Below are positions 50,781-59,763 of a stretch of DNA of 64,000 bases, piece after piece; within the stretch, counting starts at the first letter, position 1, and each line of letters opens with the position of its first letter. The stretch comes from DAOPXV01 sp964551445 (lineage in GTDB: Bacteria; Muiribacteriota; UBA9980), in NCBI GenBank assembly GCA_964551445.1, contig CAZKCG010000010.1, forward strand, positions 1-64,000, read 5' to 3'. The notes under the pieces are model-generated. The model searched no databases. It worked only from the letters and a program-made list of their open reading frames with translations, and had not been told where the DNA came from. The position numbers and the translations under genes were made by a program.

Positions 50781-52754
50781 TTAACCTTCAAGCGAGTCAT
50801 TGAGTTTGTGCCATTTTTCATATAAAGCCGCGTTCGCGTCTTTTAAAGCCTGATATTCTTTATTGAATCTTTCGGTTTCCTCAAAGGTCAGAGCGTGCCC
50901 GTCCACGAAATTTTCCGAGAATATTTTTTCGATGTCGCCTATCCTCGATTCGGTTCGGGATATCTCGCTTTCGGCCTGATCTATCTCATTTTTTATCATT
51001 CTTTCGGCGTTCTTGGAAAGGGTCTTTTTCGTTTCCTGGCCGGCTTCAGCGGCCTGGCGCGTATCAGGCTTACGGTTTTTTTCGGCCGCATAGTCGTCGG
51101 AACGCTTTTTTCGTTCATCCCGCTTTTCACGGAAATACGAGTAGTTGCCGTTATAATATTCAAGGCCGCCTTCGTTAATGGCTATAAGGCCGTTAGCGAC
51201 CTTATCAATGAAGTAGCGGTCGTGAGACACGAATATGACCGTCCCGTCAAAATTAACGAGCGCCGATTCGAGCATTTCCTTGGACGGTATGTCCAGATGG
51301 TTCGTCGGTTCGTCGAGTATGAGTGTGTTAGCGCCGCCCATTATTATTTTAGCGAGTATGAGCCGGCTTTTTTCTCCGCCGGATAAGCTTTTTACCTTCT
51401 TGAAAACATCGTCGCCCGAAAAGAGGAATTTCGCCAGGTATTTTCTGACCTCGCCTTCAAGCATCATTTTCTTCATGTTCCATATCTCGTCGATCACGCG
51501 GTTCTCGGCGTCAACGCTCGAGAGGAGCTGGTCCTGATACCCGATCTTGACGTTATGTCCCAGGGCAAGCTTTCCGCCGAAATTCTCGTCTTCGCCGTTG
51601 ATCATTTTTAAAAGCGTTGTCTTTCCGGTCCCGTTGCTTCCGATTATGCCGACTATCGAGCCTCTTCCGATCTCGAAGAAGCCTTTCGAGAAAAGTTTTT
51701 TATCGCCGAACGATTTCGATATATTTTCCGCGGATACGACCACTCTGCCCGATTCGTCAGACATATTCGCCGAAAAATCGAGGTTGATAGTTTTCTGCGT
51801 GATGTCCGGGTTATCGATGCGTTCCATTCTGTCTATGAATTTTTTGCGGCCGCGCGCCATCTTGCATTTTATACCGGCTTTATATTTAAGATAGAATTCT
51901 TCGGTTTTTTTGATGAATTCCTGCTGTTTTTCGTATTCGTCGACGCGCTGGTTCTGGCGCAGCTCGAATATCTCCGTAAAGTCGGTGTAGTTGCCCGGAA
52001 ATTCCTCGGCCTGTTTGTTATATAAATAGAGCATATGGTCGCAGACCTCGTCGAGAAAATAACGGTCGTGCGATATTATAAGCGCCGCGACGGGCGAGCT
52101 TTTAAGGAAGTTCTCGAGAAATTCCAGCGAGTTCGTATCGAGATAATTTGTCGGTTCATCGAGGACTATCAGGTCGTATTCCTTGAGAAGAAGCTTGCAA
52201 AGCTGGGCCCTCGTTTTCATTCCGCCCGAAAAAAGCCGCAGCGGTTTATCGTACTCTTCAGGGACGAATCCGAGGCCCGCGAGCATCGAGCGGATCCTGG
52301 CCATCAGGGCGTATCCGTCCTTGCGCGAATATTCCTCGGTGCTTTTTGAATATTCTTCCATCAGCGCGTTCTCGCCCGCGGAAAGCTTAGCGTGCGCCCG
52401 GCCGGAAGCGTCGCGTCCAAATTTCGATATCTCGTTCTCGAGCTCGTTTATGCGGCGTTCGAGGTCGAAGATATCGGCGAAGTCTTTTTTTATGAATTCA
52501 ACGAGCGTGACCTCGTCCTCGCCGGTTTTAATTTCCTGCATGACGTAACCGATGCGGATGTCGCGCATCTTCATTATATCGCCCGAATCCGGCGCGAGTT
52601 CGTTCTTTAAAAGCCGGACTATGGTGGTTTTACCGGAACCGTTAGGGCCGATGAGCCCGGTCTTTGAATTTTCCCGCAGAATGAAGGAAAGGTTTTTAAG
52701 TATGTCGAAAGTTCCGAAAGTTACCGAAACTTTGTTGAAGGTTACAAGGGGCAT
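50781..52754 (-). CDS. ABC-F family ATPase
   Basis: This 657-residue protein has two ABC cassettes and no membrane segments. The first has GLIGPNGSGKTT near residue 35 and LFSGGMKTRAQL; the second has IIGSNGTGKTT near 375 and LSGGEKSRLIL, each with its LDEPTNYLD or LDEPTNHLD Walker B. The linker between cassettes (about 250-320) is a charged helical hairpin, and a coiled-coil arm forms the C-terminus (about 560-657). ABC-F proteins act on the ribosome or as Uup-like factors in DNA metabolism. The C-terminal arm is Uup-like, but the subfamily is not certain. Its start overlaps recD2 by 13 bases. Confidence 0.92.
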   Translation of the reverse strand: MPLVTFNKVSVTFGTFDILKNLSFILRENSKTGLIGPNGSGKTTIVRLLKNELAPDSGDIMKMRDIRIGYVMQEIKTGEDEVTLVEFIKKDFADIFDLERRINELENEISKFGRDASGRAHAKLSAGENALMEEYSKSTEEYSRKDGYALMARIRSMLAGLGFVPEEYDKPLRLFSGGMKTRAQLCKLLLKEYDLIVLDEPTNYLDTNSLEFLENFLKSSPVAALIISHDRYFLDEVCDHMLYLYNKQAEEFPGNYTDFTEIFELRQNQRVDEYEKQQEFIKKTEEFYLKYKAGIKCKMARGRKKFIDRMERIDNPDITQKTINLDFSANMSDESGRVVVSAENISKSFGDKKLFSKGFFEIGRGSIVGIIGSNGTGKTTLLKMINGEDENFGGKLALGHNVKIGYQDQLLSSVDAENRVIDEIWNMKKMMLEGEVRKYLAKFLFSGDDVFKKVKSLSGGEKSRLILAKIIMGGANTLILDEPTNHLDIPSKEMLESALVNFDGTVIFVSHDRYFIDKVANGLIAINEGGLEYYNGNYSYFREKRDERKKRSDDYAAEKNRKPDTRQAAEAGQETKKTLSKNAERMIKNEIDQAESEISRTESRIGDIEKIFSENFVDGHALTFEETERFNKEYQALKDANAALYEKWHKLNDSLEG

Positions 52755-54916
52755 TCCATTTCTCCCGTGATCAATTTTTTAGAAAGGTTTGAGTTTCTCT
52801 GTGTGACCTTGTTGTTGCCAAGGGCTATGCTTACGGCTTTTTTCGATCCGATGAGTATCACGAGCCTTCTGGCGCGGGTCACCGCCGTGTATAAAAGATT
52901 GCGTTGAAGCATTATAAAATGAGATGTCAGGATAGGAACAATGACCGCCGGATATTCGGAACCCTGCGATTTATGGATGGTTATGGCGTAGGCGAGTTCT
53001 AAACTATCCAGGTCGTTAAATTCGTATTCGACCTGGGCGTGAGGAAATTCGACGACTATGGAGCGCGACTGGACGCGCACGTCGATTATTTTTCCGATGT
53101 CGCCGTTGAAGACATTTTTTTTATAATCGTTCTCTGTCTGGATGACCTTGTCGTTCAATTTTAAAAGCCTTGCTTTGTGGTAGAGTTCGAGTTTCGAAGG
53201 GTTCAGGCTCGACTGAAGCATTGAATTTAAAGCAGTGACGCCGCATTCGCCGCGGTACATCGGGCATAAAAGTTGTACGCCATCGATAGGATCTATTCCG
53301 AATTTATCAGGGATGCGCTCTTTTATCATCTTTATTATCATGGCCGCGCATTCGGCCTGGTCGTCTTTCTCGATGAAATAAAAATCGTTGAGCGTCTCAC
53401 TCTTATCGGGCATATAAGGGAACTCGCCGTTGTTTATCCGGTGAGCGTTGGTGATTATGTAGCTGTGTTCGTCCTGGCGGAAGATCCGGTTGAGCGAAAC
53501 GGTGGGTATCACCTTTGAATCTATAATGTCGCGCAATACGTTGCCCGGCCCGACCGAAGGAAGCTGGTTAATGTCTCCGACGAGGACGACCTTCGCGTGC
53601 GGGGGAACGGCTTTTAATAAGTGGTGCATTAAAATTATGTCTATCATCGAAACTTCGTCACATATTAAAACATCGCATTCGAGAGGCATCTGCGGGCCGC
53701 GTAAAAACTTGGCCTCGCCTGGCGCGAATTCGAGCAGGCGGTGTATGGTCTTGGATGGTTCGCCCGTCGATTCCTCCATTTTTTTAGCGGCGCGGCCGGT
53801 CGGCGCGCATTGAAGCACCTGCATGCCGAGCATTTTGAAAGCCTTTATAATGCCGCGTATCGTTGTGGTCTTTCCGGTTCCGGGGCCGCCCGTCAATACC
53901 ATGACCTTTGAAGAGAGGGCTCTATTTATGGCTTCCAGCTGTATCTCGGAATATTTTATTTTCGAGGATTTTTCGATGCGCGCTATTATCGTATCGGTTT
54001 CCATTACGATCTTTTTCGAAGGCGTTTTAAATATTTTCAAAAGATTTTCGGCTACGCGCGTTTCGGAGATATGGAACGCCTCGAGATAGACCTCGCCGTC
54101 TTTTTCGACGGTTATAAGTTTTTCATCGGTCATTTTTTTTATGAGGTTCTCGAAAATTTCAGGCTTGATGTCGAAAAAGTCCTTCATTTTTTCGAAAAGC
54201 CTTGTTTTAAAAGTGAAAACATGTCCCTCGCCCATTTCCTGGTTAAGCGAATAGATGAGCGCGGCCTTCGCGCGAACTTCCGAATCCTCGGCGATGCCCA
54301 TTGAGAGCGCTATCCTGTCGGCGCTTTTAAAGCCCACGCCGAAAAGTTCGTCGGCGAGCTTGTAAGGGTTCTCATTTAAGATCGAGACGGCGCGCTCGCC
54401 GTAATGTTTATAGATCCTCGTCGAAAGCGAGGTCGAGATGTCGTATTTCTGAAGGAATATCATGATCGAGCGTATCTCGCTCTGAGTTTTCCAGGATTCG
54501 GCTATCTGGCCGAGCCTCCATTCGCCGATGCCTTCGATCTCGAGAAGGCTGCGCGGCGCCTTGTCTATTATCTCGATCGTTTTTTCCTTGAAGTGGTCGG
54601 TTATGCGCTCCGCCATTTTCGGGCCGATCCCGTGGATGAGGCCGGAACCCAGATATTTTTTAATGCCGAAAATGGTCGAGGGCAGAGTGACCTTATAGGT
54701 CCTGACCTTGAACTGTTTTCCATATTCCTTGTGGCTGCCCCATTCACCGGTCATTTCAACGAATTCACCCACGTTTATGGAAGCGAAGGTCCCGACTATC
54801 GTAACGAGGTCTTTTTCATTCTTACAGCGGGCGCGGGCTACGCAGTAATTTTTTTCCTCGTTGTAATAGGTTATCCGTTCTATGGTCCCGGCGATGGTGT
54901 CTAACGATTCACTCAT
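52742..54916 (-). CDS. recD2: RecD2-type DNA helicase
   Basis: This 724-residue protein has the RecD2 layout: an N-terminal OB-like domain (about 1-90, TIERITYYNEEKNYCVARA), helix-hairpin-helix region GIGPKMAERI near 95-105, then the helicase with Walker A GGPGTGKTT near 343-350, CDEVSMID, GDINQLPSVGPG and the C-terminal YAITIHKSQGSEYPAVIVPI with a VTRARRLVILIG end. Such helicases move 5'-3' and do not need RecBC. GGAGG precedes the ATG. Its start overlaps the end of the membrane-protein gene (ATGA) and its end overlaps the ABC-F gene. Confidence 0.95.
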   Translation of the reverse strand: MSESLDTIAGTIERITYYNEEKNYCVARARCKNEKDLVTIVGTFASINVGEFVEMTGEWGSHKEYGKQFKVRTYKVTLPSTIFGIKKYLGSGLIHGIGPKMAERITDHFKEKTIEIIDKAPRSLLEIEGIGEWRLGQIAESWKTQSEIRSIMIFLQKYDISTSLSTRIYKHYGERAVSILNENPYKLADELFGVGFKSADRIALSMGIAEDSEVRAKAALIYSLNQEMGEGHVFTFKTRLFEKMKDFFDIKPEIFENLIKKMTDEKLITVEKDGEVYLEAFHISETRVAENLLKIFKTPSKKIVMETDTIIARIEKSSKIKYSEIQLEAINRALSSKVMVLTGGPGTGKTTTIRGIIKAFKMLGMQVLQCAPTGRAAKKMEESTGEPSKTIHRLLEFAPGEAKFLRGPQMPLECDVLICDEVSMIDIILMHHLLKAVPPHAKVVLVGDINQLPSVGPGNVLRDIIDSKVIPTVSLNRIFRQDEHSYIITNAHRINNGEFPYMPDKSETLNDFYFIEKDDQAECAAMIIKMIKERIPDKFGIDPIDGVQLLCPMYRGECGVTALNSMLQSSLNPSKLELYHKARLLKLNDKVIQTENDYKKNVFNGDIGKIIDVRVQSRSIVVEFPHAQVEYEFNDLDSLELAYAITIHKSQGSEYPAVIVPILTSHFIMLQRNLLYTAVTRARRLVILIGSKKAVSIALGNNKVTQRNSNLSKKLITGEMECPL

Positions 54917-56718
54917 TTGTGCAATATCCTCCTTACAGAGGTTATGATATAAAATACCGCGGCGGATCCGGCGATAACTATTGCCATCGTTTTAATATCC
55001 TCATAGTTGATCTTCAATATCGAATAATTGACGGTCATGAAAAACACCGCCAGTATTGGAATAGCCGGAATTCCGGTCCCTGTCGCCGCGACGGTGATAA
55101 AGGTCGTTACGAAGGCAAGTATGAAGCTTATGTATGTTTTTTTTATGTTGAGCTTGAAATTGAGCGCGCAGCCCATGAATATGGCCGCGAACAGAAAGTC
55201 GGATATGCCGATGAACTGCCTGAGCTGAGCTGAACCAAGGGAAGGGTATTTTATAAGCAGGTAATCGAGCATGACGGATTTTTTAGTTATCAGTTCCGAG
55301 GTCACTCCGTAGAATACAGACCAGAGATCGGCTATCGCGGCCACGAGGCAGAGCGGTATGAGGAAGGCTATTTCGTCTATCCTTGACGCGATTATTCGCC
55401 CTATCATCGCGGCGGCCGATATGAGGCCTATGGTCGATACGACGGAGCCGAAAGCTTCGATGTATAAGTTAAGGCCGGCCGTCATGCTCACGAATGAAAC
55501 ATGGACGGTCACGAAAATAAAGGCGATTATAGAATAGGCCATGAGGTTGAACGGGAGCTTCAAGATCTGAAATATTATGTAGAGCGATGAAATCGAAAGC
55601 GAAGCGCCGGATATCACATAGGCTATCCTTGGATGGATCCCGGGCAGAAGTTTCGCGCAGACCAGGACCGCCAGATATGCCGCCGCGAAGACGGCGTAGG
55701 ACATCTGAAGCGAGCGAAGATCCGTCTGCGACCAGGTTTTTCCGGCGCCCGGTTCAGCTTCGGCGGGCGTGTTGACCGATCTGAAGAAATCGACCAGCTG
55801 GTTGACGAAAATATTGATCTTCGAATTTATGGGGTCGAACAGGAAAGCTACTAGCAGCGCCGAAAACAGACCGTAGACACGGTTTCCTGAGGGAAACATC
55901 TGCTGGAAGAAATTCTCGGAGAAATTCTGGACCAATACGTAGATAGAGGATATGCATATGGTTAATATCGAATATATAAGAGCGTTATTAAAAATTATTG
56001 AAACATCGAAGGATTTGTACCGCACTATCAGCACGCCCAGCATGATCGTCGACGCGAAGAACGTCAGCGGAAAAAGAAGGAATGGATATACTATTTCGTT
56101 TCCGTTAAGCCCGAGAAGGCCCCGTTTACAATAGATCATGACAAAGAACGAAAAAATCACCGGCGCGAATATCGACAGAAAAAGAAGCCGGATCTCGCCG
56201 TAGAATTCCATATTAACGGCCCGCATGCGGTAAGTTCTGAAAAACGGAATGAACGCGAGAAGAAGAATCAGCAAATAAACGGCGAAAAAAGTTTTAGCGG
56301 AAAAGCCGGGGTATATTATGAAACCGTAATCGAAAGAGGTCACCGAGACCTGTATGGCGGCGTTGTTCAAAAGCCTTGCCAGAAAAAGAAAAATTATGAG
56401 AAACGGCGCGGTGATGATCCAGTACATCCAGTCGGAGCGGATCTTGAAATATTCCACATAGGCGTTATTGAAGCAGAAAAGTATGACCGGGAAAAATATC
56501 ATCGGAAGCGACTGGGCGAAAAGAAATGATTTGGATGTGTTCGAAGACAGGCCCATGATAGATTTCAGCTCGAAAAGGTCGGCGAGGATGAAAACGCACA
56601 TCAGAGCGAGGAAAAAATAATTCTTCGGGTTCTTCGTATTTTTTTCGTAAACGAAAAATCCGAGCCATGTCGTTAAAAAAACGAATATAAGGGGCAGAAG
56701 GATGTATAGATCTTTCAT
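54913..56718 (-). CDS. Polytopic membrane protein of unknown function (kinase-type sensor region without a kinase)
   Basis: This 601-residue protein is nearly all membrane helices; by eye about fifteen, seven in the first 245 residues and the rest from about 320 on. The first half looks like the seven-helix N-terminal region that precedes many histidine kinases (including the LIVRYKSFDVSIIFNNAL segment that joins it to the cytoplasm). No H-box or ATPase domain follows; instead there is a second block of helices. Both ends overlap neighbours by four bases (ATGA), so it is translationally coupled to rfbB and recD2. Function unknown; a signalling or transport role is inference. Confidence 0.7.
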   Translation of the reverse strand: MKDLYILLPLIFVFLTTWLGFFVYEKNTKNPKNYFFLALMCVFILADLFELKSIMGLSSNTSKSFLFAQSLPMIFFPVILFCFNNAYVEYFKIRSDWMYWIITAPFLIIFLFLARLLNNAAIQVSVTSFDYGFIIYPGFSAKTFFAVYLLILLLAFIPFFRTYRMRAVNMEFYGEIRLLFLSIFAPVIFSFFVMIYCKRGLLGLNGNEIVYPFLLFPLTFFASTIMLGVLIVRYKSFDVSIIFNNALIYSILTICISSIYVLVQNFSENFFQQMFPSGNRVYGLFSALLVAFLFDPINSKINIFVNQLVDFFRSVNTPAEAEPGAGKTWSQTDLRSLQMSYAVFAAAYLAVLVCAKLLPGIHPRIAYVISGASLSISSLYIIFQILKLPFNLMAYSIIAFIFVTVHVSFVSMTAGLNLYIEAFGSVVSTIGLISAAAMIGRIIASRIDEIAFLIPLCLVAAIADLWSVFYGVTSELITKKSVMLDYLLIKYPSLGSAQLRQFIGISDFLFAAIFMGCALNFKLNIKKTYISFILAFVTTFITVAATGTGIPAIPILAVFFMTVNYSILKINYEDIKTMAIVIAGSAAVFYIITSVRRILHK

Positions 56719-57773
56719 TTACCATTCATTTTGGGCGCGTAAAGCGTCTCGTAATACTTTTTATATTCACCGGAGATTATGTCCTCCCACCACGGGCGGT
56801 TATTGAGGTACCAGTCGATGGTCAATTCTATACCGGCCTCGAATTCGACGGACGGTTTCCAGCCAAGTTCGCGCTGCATTCTGGACGAATCTATGGCGTA
56901 GCGGAGATCGTGGCCCGGCCTGTCCGATACGTAAGTTATAAGATCGCGGCCGCCCGGGAATCCTTTTTTGGCGAGGATATCGCAGATGATGTGGACTATG
57001 TCGAGGTTCTTCCATTCGTTATTGCCGCCGACGTTATAGACCTCGCCGCATTTTCCTTTGTGAAGGACCGCGTCGATGGCCGAGCAATGGTCGGTGACAT
57101 AGAGCCAGTCGCGCACATTCGCGCCTTTTCCGTAAACCGGCAGCGGTTTTTTATTGAGTATATTTGCTATCATAAGCGGTATGAGTTTTTCAGGGAACTG
57201 GTACGGGCCGTAGTTGTTGGAACATCTGGTGGTGAGCACCGGCATTTTGTGAGTGTGATAATATGATCTTACAAGAAGGTCGGCGGCGGCTTTACTCGCG
57301 GAATATGGAGAATTTGGAGCGATCGGCGTCTCTTCCGTGAAAAGTCCGGTTTCGCCGAGGCTGCCGTAAACTTCGTCAGTCGATACCTGAAGGAACCTTT
57401 CAACGCCGTGTTTTCTGGCCGCGTCGAGAAGCACCTGGACTCCCTTTATATTGGCCTGGACGAATGGCGAGGAATCCATGATGGAGCGGTCGACATGGGA
57501 TTCGGCGGCGAAATTGACGACATGGTCTATCTTTTTATGGCCTGCGAAGATCTTTTCGACGTCTGATACGTCTGAAATGTCGCCTTTCACGAATCGATAA
57601 TCGGCGTTTTTTTCAAGGCCGTCGAGGTTTTTAAGATTTCCGGCGTAAGTGAGCGCGTCAAAATTTATGACGGATAATTTACCGGCATATCCGTCAAGCA
57701 TATATTTTATGAAGTTCGTGCCTATAAATCCGGCGCCGCCGGTTATAAGATATGTTTTTTTATCGTCTTGCAT
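56715..57773 (-). CDS. rfbB: dTDP-glucose 4,6-dehydratase
   Basis: From the ATG at 57771-57773 this is a 352-residue short-chain dehydrogenase family enzyme. GGAGGT lies seven bases upstream; a GTG start nine codons earlier (57798-57800) has no such site. NAD-binding GGAGFIGTNF is near residues 12-21, the catalytic Ser/Thr-Asp-Glu block is STDEVYGSLG, and the active-site YSASK follows. The C-terminal half has NNYGPYQFPEKLIP and NVGGNNEWKN. It makes dTDP-4-keto-6-deoxyglucose, a precursor of rhamnose and related surface sugars. The other rfb genes are not in the window. Confidence 0.95.
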   Translation of the reverse strand: MQDDKKTYLITGGAGFIGTNFIKYMLDGYAGKLSVINFDALTYAGNLKNLDGLEKNADYRFVKGDISDVSDVEKIFAGHKKIDHVVNFAAESHVDRSIMDSSPFVQANIKGVQVLLDAARKHGVERFLQVSTDEVYGSLGETGLFTEETPIAPNSPYSASKAAADLLVRSYYHTHKMPVLTTRCSNNYGPYQFPEKLIPLMIANILNKKPLPVYGKGANVRDWLYVTDHCSAIDAVLHKGKCGEVYNVGGNNEWKNLDIVHIICDILAKKGFPGGRDLITYVSDRPGHDLRYAIDSSRMQRELGWKPSVEFEAGIELTIDWYLNNRPWWEDIISGEYKKYYETLYAPKMNGK

Positions 57774-57891
57774 TTTTAAGACCTCCGTAAAAATATTCAC
57801 ATAATTTTATCAAAATCAGTTCGAAAATAAAAGAAATATATTTTTAAAAATAAAAAAGGGGCCGAAGAGTCAATGCGGCGACAATTAATGC

Positions 57892-57920
57892 TTGAATATT
57901 TCAATGCTTTATTATATAAT
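57892..57920 (+). promoter_or_regulatory. Predicted promoter of the receiver-kinase gene set
   Basis: TTGAAT (57892-57897), exact 17-base spacer, TATAAT (57915-57920). It lies inside the longest open frame (57873 onward), so transcription would start near 57927, and translation must begin at the ATG at 57951, which has GAAGAAGAG six bases upstream. Confidence 0.75.
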
Positions 57921-57950
57921 AGAAATAAAAAAATTGAAGAAGAGTTTTTT

Positions 57951-59153
57951 ATGCAGCCGGATAAAGAAAACGTAAAAGTCATAATAGCGATAGATGATGA
58001 GCCGCAGAACCTGGAGCTCGTGGAACTTTACATGAGAAATACCGGGTATGCCGTCCGCACTTTTCCTTCAGGCCTTGCCGCACTTGAATACATGGATTCG
58101 ACGGCCGAGGATATCGTTCTTGTCATCGTGGACATAATGATGCCCGAAATATCAGGTTATGAAGTATGCTCCGCTATCCGTTCCCGGCCTAAATATAAGT
58201 TTCTCCCCATACTTGTCTCGTCAGGATTATCAAGTTCGCCCGATAAGGTAAAAGCCATGGAATCCGGCGCCGACGACTTCGTCACCAAGCCGCTCGACAG
58301 GCAGACCCTTATGATACGCGTCAAGTCCCTGGTCAGGATCGGCGATCTGTACAACGACCTTATTTTTAAAAACCGTCAGCTCGAAGCCGCCGTGGAAAAA
58401 TTAAAGATCGCGCAGGACACGATAATTCAGAACGAAAAATATATTTCGATAGTCGCGATGGCTCAGGGGATGGCCCACGAGATCTACAATCCGCTCACTA
58501 TAATAAACGGGAACGTCGAGCGGATGCTCATAAAAATTAAAAATCAGGACATAGCGGGCGAATTTCTGACCGAGATGGCCGGAAGCATCAAAAACGCCTC
58601 GTCGCGCTGCGTTAAAATAATCGAATCGCTTCAGATATATTCCTCGGAAAATATGAACATGGTTGAAAAAACCAGCGTCAACGAGATATTGAGAAAGGTC
58701 ATAACCATATTCGAATCCGAATACCTCATAAAGCACAACATAACTTTCAGCGAGGACCTCGACGATAAGATCCCGCCCGTTAACTGCGATATCCAATCGC
58801 TCACTCAGGCGTTCATTAACATCATAATGAATTCCCGGGAGGCGATCGGGGACGGCGGCCGCATCGCGGTGAGAACTAAATTCGAGAACGATAATATAGT
58901 TATCGATATTTCCGATACCGGGCGCGGTTTCAACGAAGAAATGCTCAGGAAAGCCTTCGACCCTTTTTATACCACGAAAAATAAGCCGATCGAGAACTCG
59001 GGCCTGGGGCTTCCGATGGCGCTCGGCATCGTAAAACTCCATAAGGGCGACATAACTATAAAAAATAACGAGGACGGGCGCGGGGCCGCGATCCGGATAA
59101 CTATACCCAAGGATATCAAACTCGACAATAATCTTTATAACGTAATATTTTAA
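57951..59153 (+). CDS. Response regulator fused to a histidine kinase
   Basis: From ATG 57951 the protein has 400 residues. Residues 10-135 are a receiver domain: acidic pair in AIDDEPQN, phosphoacceptor Asp in VIVDIMMP and Lys in VTKPLD. A short coiled coil follows, then a kinase with H-box MAHEIYNPLT, N-box region IIMNSREA, DTGRGF and GLGLPMALGI. It has no membrane segment, so it is a soluble kinase whose receiver comes first; it probably receives phosphate from another kinase and passes it on. The downstream genes (membrane effector-like, desulfurase-like, RING-like) are on the same strand, 54 bases on. Start chosen from the promoter and the ribosome-binding site. Confidence 0.88.
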   Translation: MQPDKENVKVIIAIDDEPQNLELVELYMRNTGYAVRTFPSGLAALEYMDSTAEDIVLVIVDIMMPEISGYEVCSAIRSRPKYKFLPILVSSGLSSSPDKVKAMESGADDFVTKPLDRQTLMIRVKSLVRIGDLYNDLIFKNRQLEAAVEKLKIAQDTIIQNEKYISIVAMAQGMAHEIYNPLTIINGNVERMLIKIKNQDIAGEFLTEMAGSIKNASSRCVKIIESLQIYSSENMNMVEKTSVNEILRKVITIFESEYLIKHNITFSEDLDDKIPPVNCDIQSLTQAFINIIMNSREAIGDGGRIAVRTKFENDNIVIDISDTGRGFNEEMLRKAFDPFYTTKNKPIENSGLGLPMALGIVKLHKGDITIKNNEDGRGAAIRITIPKDIKLDNNLYNVIF

Positions 59154-59207
59154 GGCTTTTTCAGCTTCGAAAAACGATTTCCATCAAATGATCAGCGGAG
59201 GGAAAAA

Positions 59208-59750
59208 ATGGACGATGAGACCAAATTACAGATAGAATATCAGTATCAGGTTTACTCGAGCGCTCAGGGCCTCGTGCCTCTCGCCGACGCCAAGGCGGGA
59301 GCGGTCATAGGCGCCAATCTCGCGCTCATAGCGACGCTCGCCAACGCCCCGTTCTTTATGGATAAATTTTATAAAATAGTGAATCTGCCGGCGCCGCAGG
59401 GGCCTGTAATGGCCGTTTTTATCGCATTCTGCGCTTTTACTATCGCGTCGATCTTAAGCGCGCTTCTGGTCTTATATCCGCGGCCTTCGAATACGATCAG
59501 CAAGCTTCGGCCGCCGAAACTTACCTTTTTCGAGCATATTCTCAAAAAACAGAGCGCCGACCGGTATTTAAGCGCAGTGAAAGATCTCGAGCCGGAAGCC
59601 GTGCTGCATGAAATGTGCTCTCAGAATTTCGAGGTGGCGAAGATATTAAGCCAGAAATACGCGATCTCGAAATTATCCATGGGAACTTTTATAATTTCGA
59701 TGGCGAGCTGGCTCGTTTTGTTGTATCAGGTCTTCAGATATCAGTTTTAA
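59208..59750 (+). CDS. PycTM-type (Pycsar effector-like) membrane protein
   Basis: This 180-residue protein has three hydrophobic segments (about 31-50, 66-90 and 157-177). Before the first is PLADAKAGAVIGANLALIATLA, matching the D-x-K-A-x-x-I-x-x-x-N-x-x-L pattern of the Pycsar effector TM (PycTM, formerly DUF5706) family. Known PycTM effectors are triggered by cyclic pyrimidine nucleotides and disrupt the membrane during phage infection. No pyrimidine cyclase lies next to it; the only class III cyclase in the window is 34 kb upstream and has the adenylate-type residues. GGAGGG precedes the ATG. It lies 54 bases after the receiver-kinase gene. The family call rests on pattern; activity is inference. 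Confidence 0.65.
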   Translation: MDDETKLQIEYQYQVYSSAQGLVPLADAKAGAVIGANLALIATLANAPFFMDKFYKIVNLPAPQGPVMAVFIAFCAFTIASILSALLVLYPRPSNTISKLRPPKLTFFEHILKKQSADRYLSAVKDLEPEAVLHEMCSQNFEVAKILSQKYAISKLSMGTFIISMASWLVLLYQVFRYQF

Positions 59751-59763
59751 GATCATTACGATT

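Noticed and set aside
57774..57800. Longer rfbB product from a GTG start at 57798-57800
   Set aside because: A strong GGAGGT site lies seven bases before the ATG at 57773, inside this extension, and the family starts close to the NAD-binding motif.
58401..59042. A 213-codon open frame antisense to the kinase domain
   Set aside because: It lies wholly inside the receiver-kinase gene on the other strand and shows no known motif.
24013..59750. Complete Pycsar system made of the CHASE2 cyclase and the PycTM-like protein
   Set aside because: They are about 33 kb apart, and the cyclase has adenylate-type specificity residues and an external sensor, unlike known pyrimidine cyclases.
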